From Haloarcula sp. DT43 (GTDB taxonomy: Archaea; Halobacteriota; Halobacteria; Halobacteriales; Haloarculaceae): 64,000 nucleotides of DNA. The notes below the pieces were generated by a model. It did no database searches and was not told where the DNA came from. It saw nothing but the letters and a program-made list of their open reading frames with translations. Below are positions 62,767-64,000 of this stretch, in pieces (the first letter of the stretch is position 1; every line of letters starts with the position of its first letter). The position numbers were made by a program, and so were the translations under genes. The stretch is from assembly GCF_037078405.1 (NCBI RefSeq), contig NZ_JAYMGZ010000002.1, positions 186,001 to 250,000 on the forward strand, given 5' to 3'.

Positions 62767-64000
62767 TTAGTCGTCTGCAGGGGTACCGCCGCTACCGCCG
62801 CTTTCGCTCACGATGTCTTCGGCGGACTGTTGCTGGCCCATCGGTTCGGGGCTGTGACACTGTCTGACCATCCGCTTGGTCTCCATCGGTGGCTCCTCGG
62901 TCACCAGCGAGACGGCGATGGTGACGAGGAACACCAGCGGCGTCCCGACGAGCGCCGCGCCGATCGGCGGGACGTACTGGGCGTAGATGGGAATCAGCGC
63001 GCCGCTCTCACCCGCCGCCGCACCGAGCGCGCCGATGTAGTTCGGCAGGACGCTGTTGACGACGGAGCCGATCCACAGCAACAGTCCGACCGTCATGCCA
63101 GCGAGCGCGCCCTCTCGGTTGGTGTTCTCCCACCAGAGGCCGAGGAAGAACATCGGGAACAGCACAGTGCCCGCGAGCGAGAACGCGTAGGCGACCAGTT
63201 CGCCGATGAGCGCGGGCGGGTTGAACGCGGTCACGGTCACCAGTGCGCCGATGGCGACGATAGTGGCCCGACCGATGAGCACCTGCTGGCGCTGGGTCGC
63301 GTCGGGATTGATGAGTTCGGTGTAGATGTCGTGTGCGACCGCCGAGGAGGCCGTGATGAACAGCCCGGCGGTGGTCGCGATCGCCGCGGCCATCGCGCCG
63401 GCCGCGACGAGGCCGACGAACCAGGTCGGGAGGTTGGCGAACTGCGCGGCGAGCACGACGATCACGTCGCCTTCAGCGCCGGACATGCCGCCCTGTGCGG
63501 CGTAGGCGTCCGTACCGGTCACTTTGCCGAAGAGGTCGACACCGAAGGCCGCCATCGCGGGCGCGGCCCAGTACAGCAGGAGGATGAAGAACAGCCCCCA
63601 GACGCAGGACCAGCGCGCGGTCCGCTCGTTCTCGACGGTGTAGAACCGAACCAGGACGTGCGGGAGGCCGCAGGTCCCGAAGATGAGCGAGAACGCCGTC
63701 GCGACCCAGATGTAGTAGGAACTGGCTCGGAACGGGGCCGAGAACTGGCGGCCGAGTTCACTGATCAGCGCGCCGTACTCGATCTGTGGCAGGATCGTCG
63801 AGTACCCCTGCGAGAAGCCGACGACGTAGACGCCCGCGAGGAACGCGATGATGAGGATGACGTACTGGACGGCCATGTTCTTCGTCGCGCCCAGCATCCC
63901 CGAGAGCGCGAGGTAACCGACGGTGATGGTCATCATCACGACGATCATCGGGATGATGTCCAGCCCGAAGACGTACTGACCGACCAGGCCCATGCCGCGG
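62767..64000 (-). CDS. Sodium:solute symporter (SSS family), 5' end cut by window end
   Basis: At least 411 residues are visible, with the start outside the window (the frame stays open to base 64000). There are about nine hydrophobic helices. SSS family segments are FGTCGLPHVLVRFYTVENERTARWS (in part) and GAMAAAIATTAGLFITASSAVAHD. It looks like the acetate/monocarboxylate (ActP/VC_2705-like) subgroup. The C-terminus is cytosolic, ends SGGTPADD, and is followed by the UspA gene. Confidence 0.85.
   Translation of the reverse strand, partial: RGMGLVGQYVFGLDIIPMIVVMMTITVGYLALSGMLGATKNMAVQYVILIIAFLAGVYVVGFSQGYSTILPQIEYGALISELGRQFSAPFRASSYYIWVATAFSLIFGTCGLPHVLVRFYTVENERTARWSCVWGLFFILLLYWAAPAMAAFGVDLFGKVTGTDAYAAQGGMSGAEGDVIVVLAAQFANLPTWFVGLVAAGAMAAAIATTAGLFITASSAVAHDIYTELINPDATQRQQVLIGRATIVAIGALVTVTAFNPPALIGELVAYAFSLAGTVLFPMFFLGLWWENTNREGALAGMTVGLLLWIGSVVNSVLPNYIGALGAAAGESGALIPIYAQYVPPIGAALVGTPLVFLVTIAVSLVTEEPPMETKRMVRQCHSPEPMGQQQSAEDIVSESGGSGGTPADD

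Overview
This is a 64 kb chromosomal window from an extreme halophilic archaeon. The DNA is GC-rich, the predicted proteins are very acidic (dense Asp/Glu, few Lys), many genes have leaderless-type archaeal promoters (a TATA-like box 25-35 nt before the start codon), and the gene content is haloarchaeal: A-type ATP synthase, aRF1, PAN ATPase, class I lysyl-tRNA synthetase, Pus10, SecF-SecD, CheF and a halocyanin. The rhodopsin gene reads like a Haloarcula-type cruxrhodopsin, so I infer a Haloarcula-like genus. That is recall of the family, not a database result.

Layout. 1-2 kb: a 5'-truncated hypothetical gene and a quinone-type methyltransferase whose 3' end is partly duplicated next to it. 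2-11.8 kb: the complete A-type ATP synthase locus in the order H-I-K-E-C-F-A-B-(rhodopsin)-D. A complete light-driven proton pump gene sits between atpB and atpD. 11.9-31.8 kb: mostly housekeeping genes (aRF1, MinD-like ATPase, ArgS, two site-2-type proteases, a double UspA protein, LysS, PyrH, ThiL, S19e, a PDCD5-like protein, a PP-loop enzyme, a degenerate RecA/KaiC-like protein, HisS). 31.9-33.0 kb: a small low-GC islet with a frameshifted small gene and an orphan zinc-finger membrane protein. 33-37.7 kb: a GNAT acetyltransferase, TruA, PepF and PAN. 37.7-43.2 kb: a complete CUT1-type sugar ABC transporter operon (binding protein, two permeases, ATPase, and a 56-residue membrane peptide at its end), followed by a GlpR/DeoR-type regulator. 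43.5-53.5 kb: a PQQ-propeller lipoprotein, pyruvoyl arginine decarboxylase, aIF5B, halocyanin, PRC-barrel plus Nob1, a CPBP protease, Pgi and several small haloarchaeal families. 53.6-64 kb: SecF-SecD, an unassigned structured-RNA candidate, RNase HII, Pus10, MscS, UppP, CheF, UspA and a sodium:solute symporter cut by the window end.

How the genes fit together. The rhodopsin and the ATP synthase share the proton gradient: one can build it from light and the other spends it on ATP, so their joint locus is a plausible photophosphorylation unit. The sugar transporter and its adjacent DeoR/GlpR regulator form a substrate-uptake module. Pyruvoyl arginine decarboxylase supplies agmatine, which archaea use for tRNA-Ile2 modification, and so joins TruA, Pus10 and four tRNA/translation factors in a translation-heavy neighbourhood.

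Most of the window is ordinary core genome. The signals most worth following are the rhodopsin inside the ATP synthase locus, with a Bat-like upstream element; an apparently free-standing RNA at about 56.08-56.45 kb with serial hairpins that reuse a 7-nt loop; a 20-bp perfect palindrome touching the start codon of a small membrane-protein gene at 45.93 kb; and the membrane peptide in the sugar ABC operon. No rRNA, convincing tRNA, CRISPR array, transposase or complete insertion sequence was seen.
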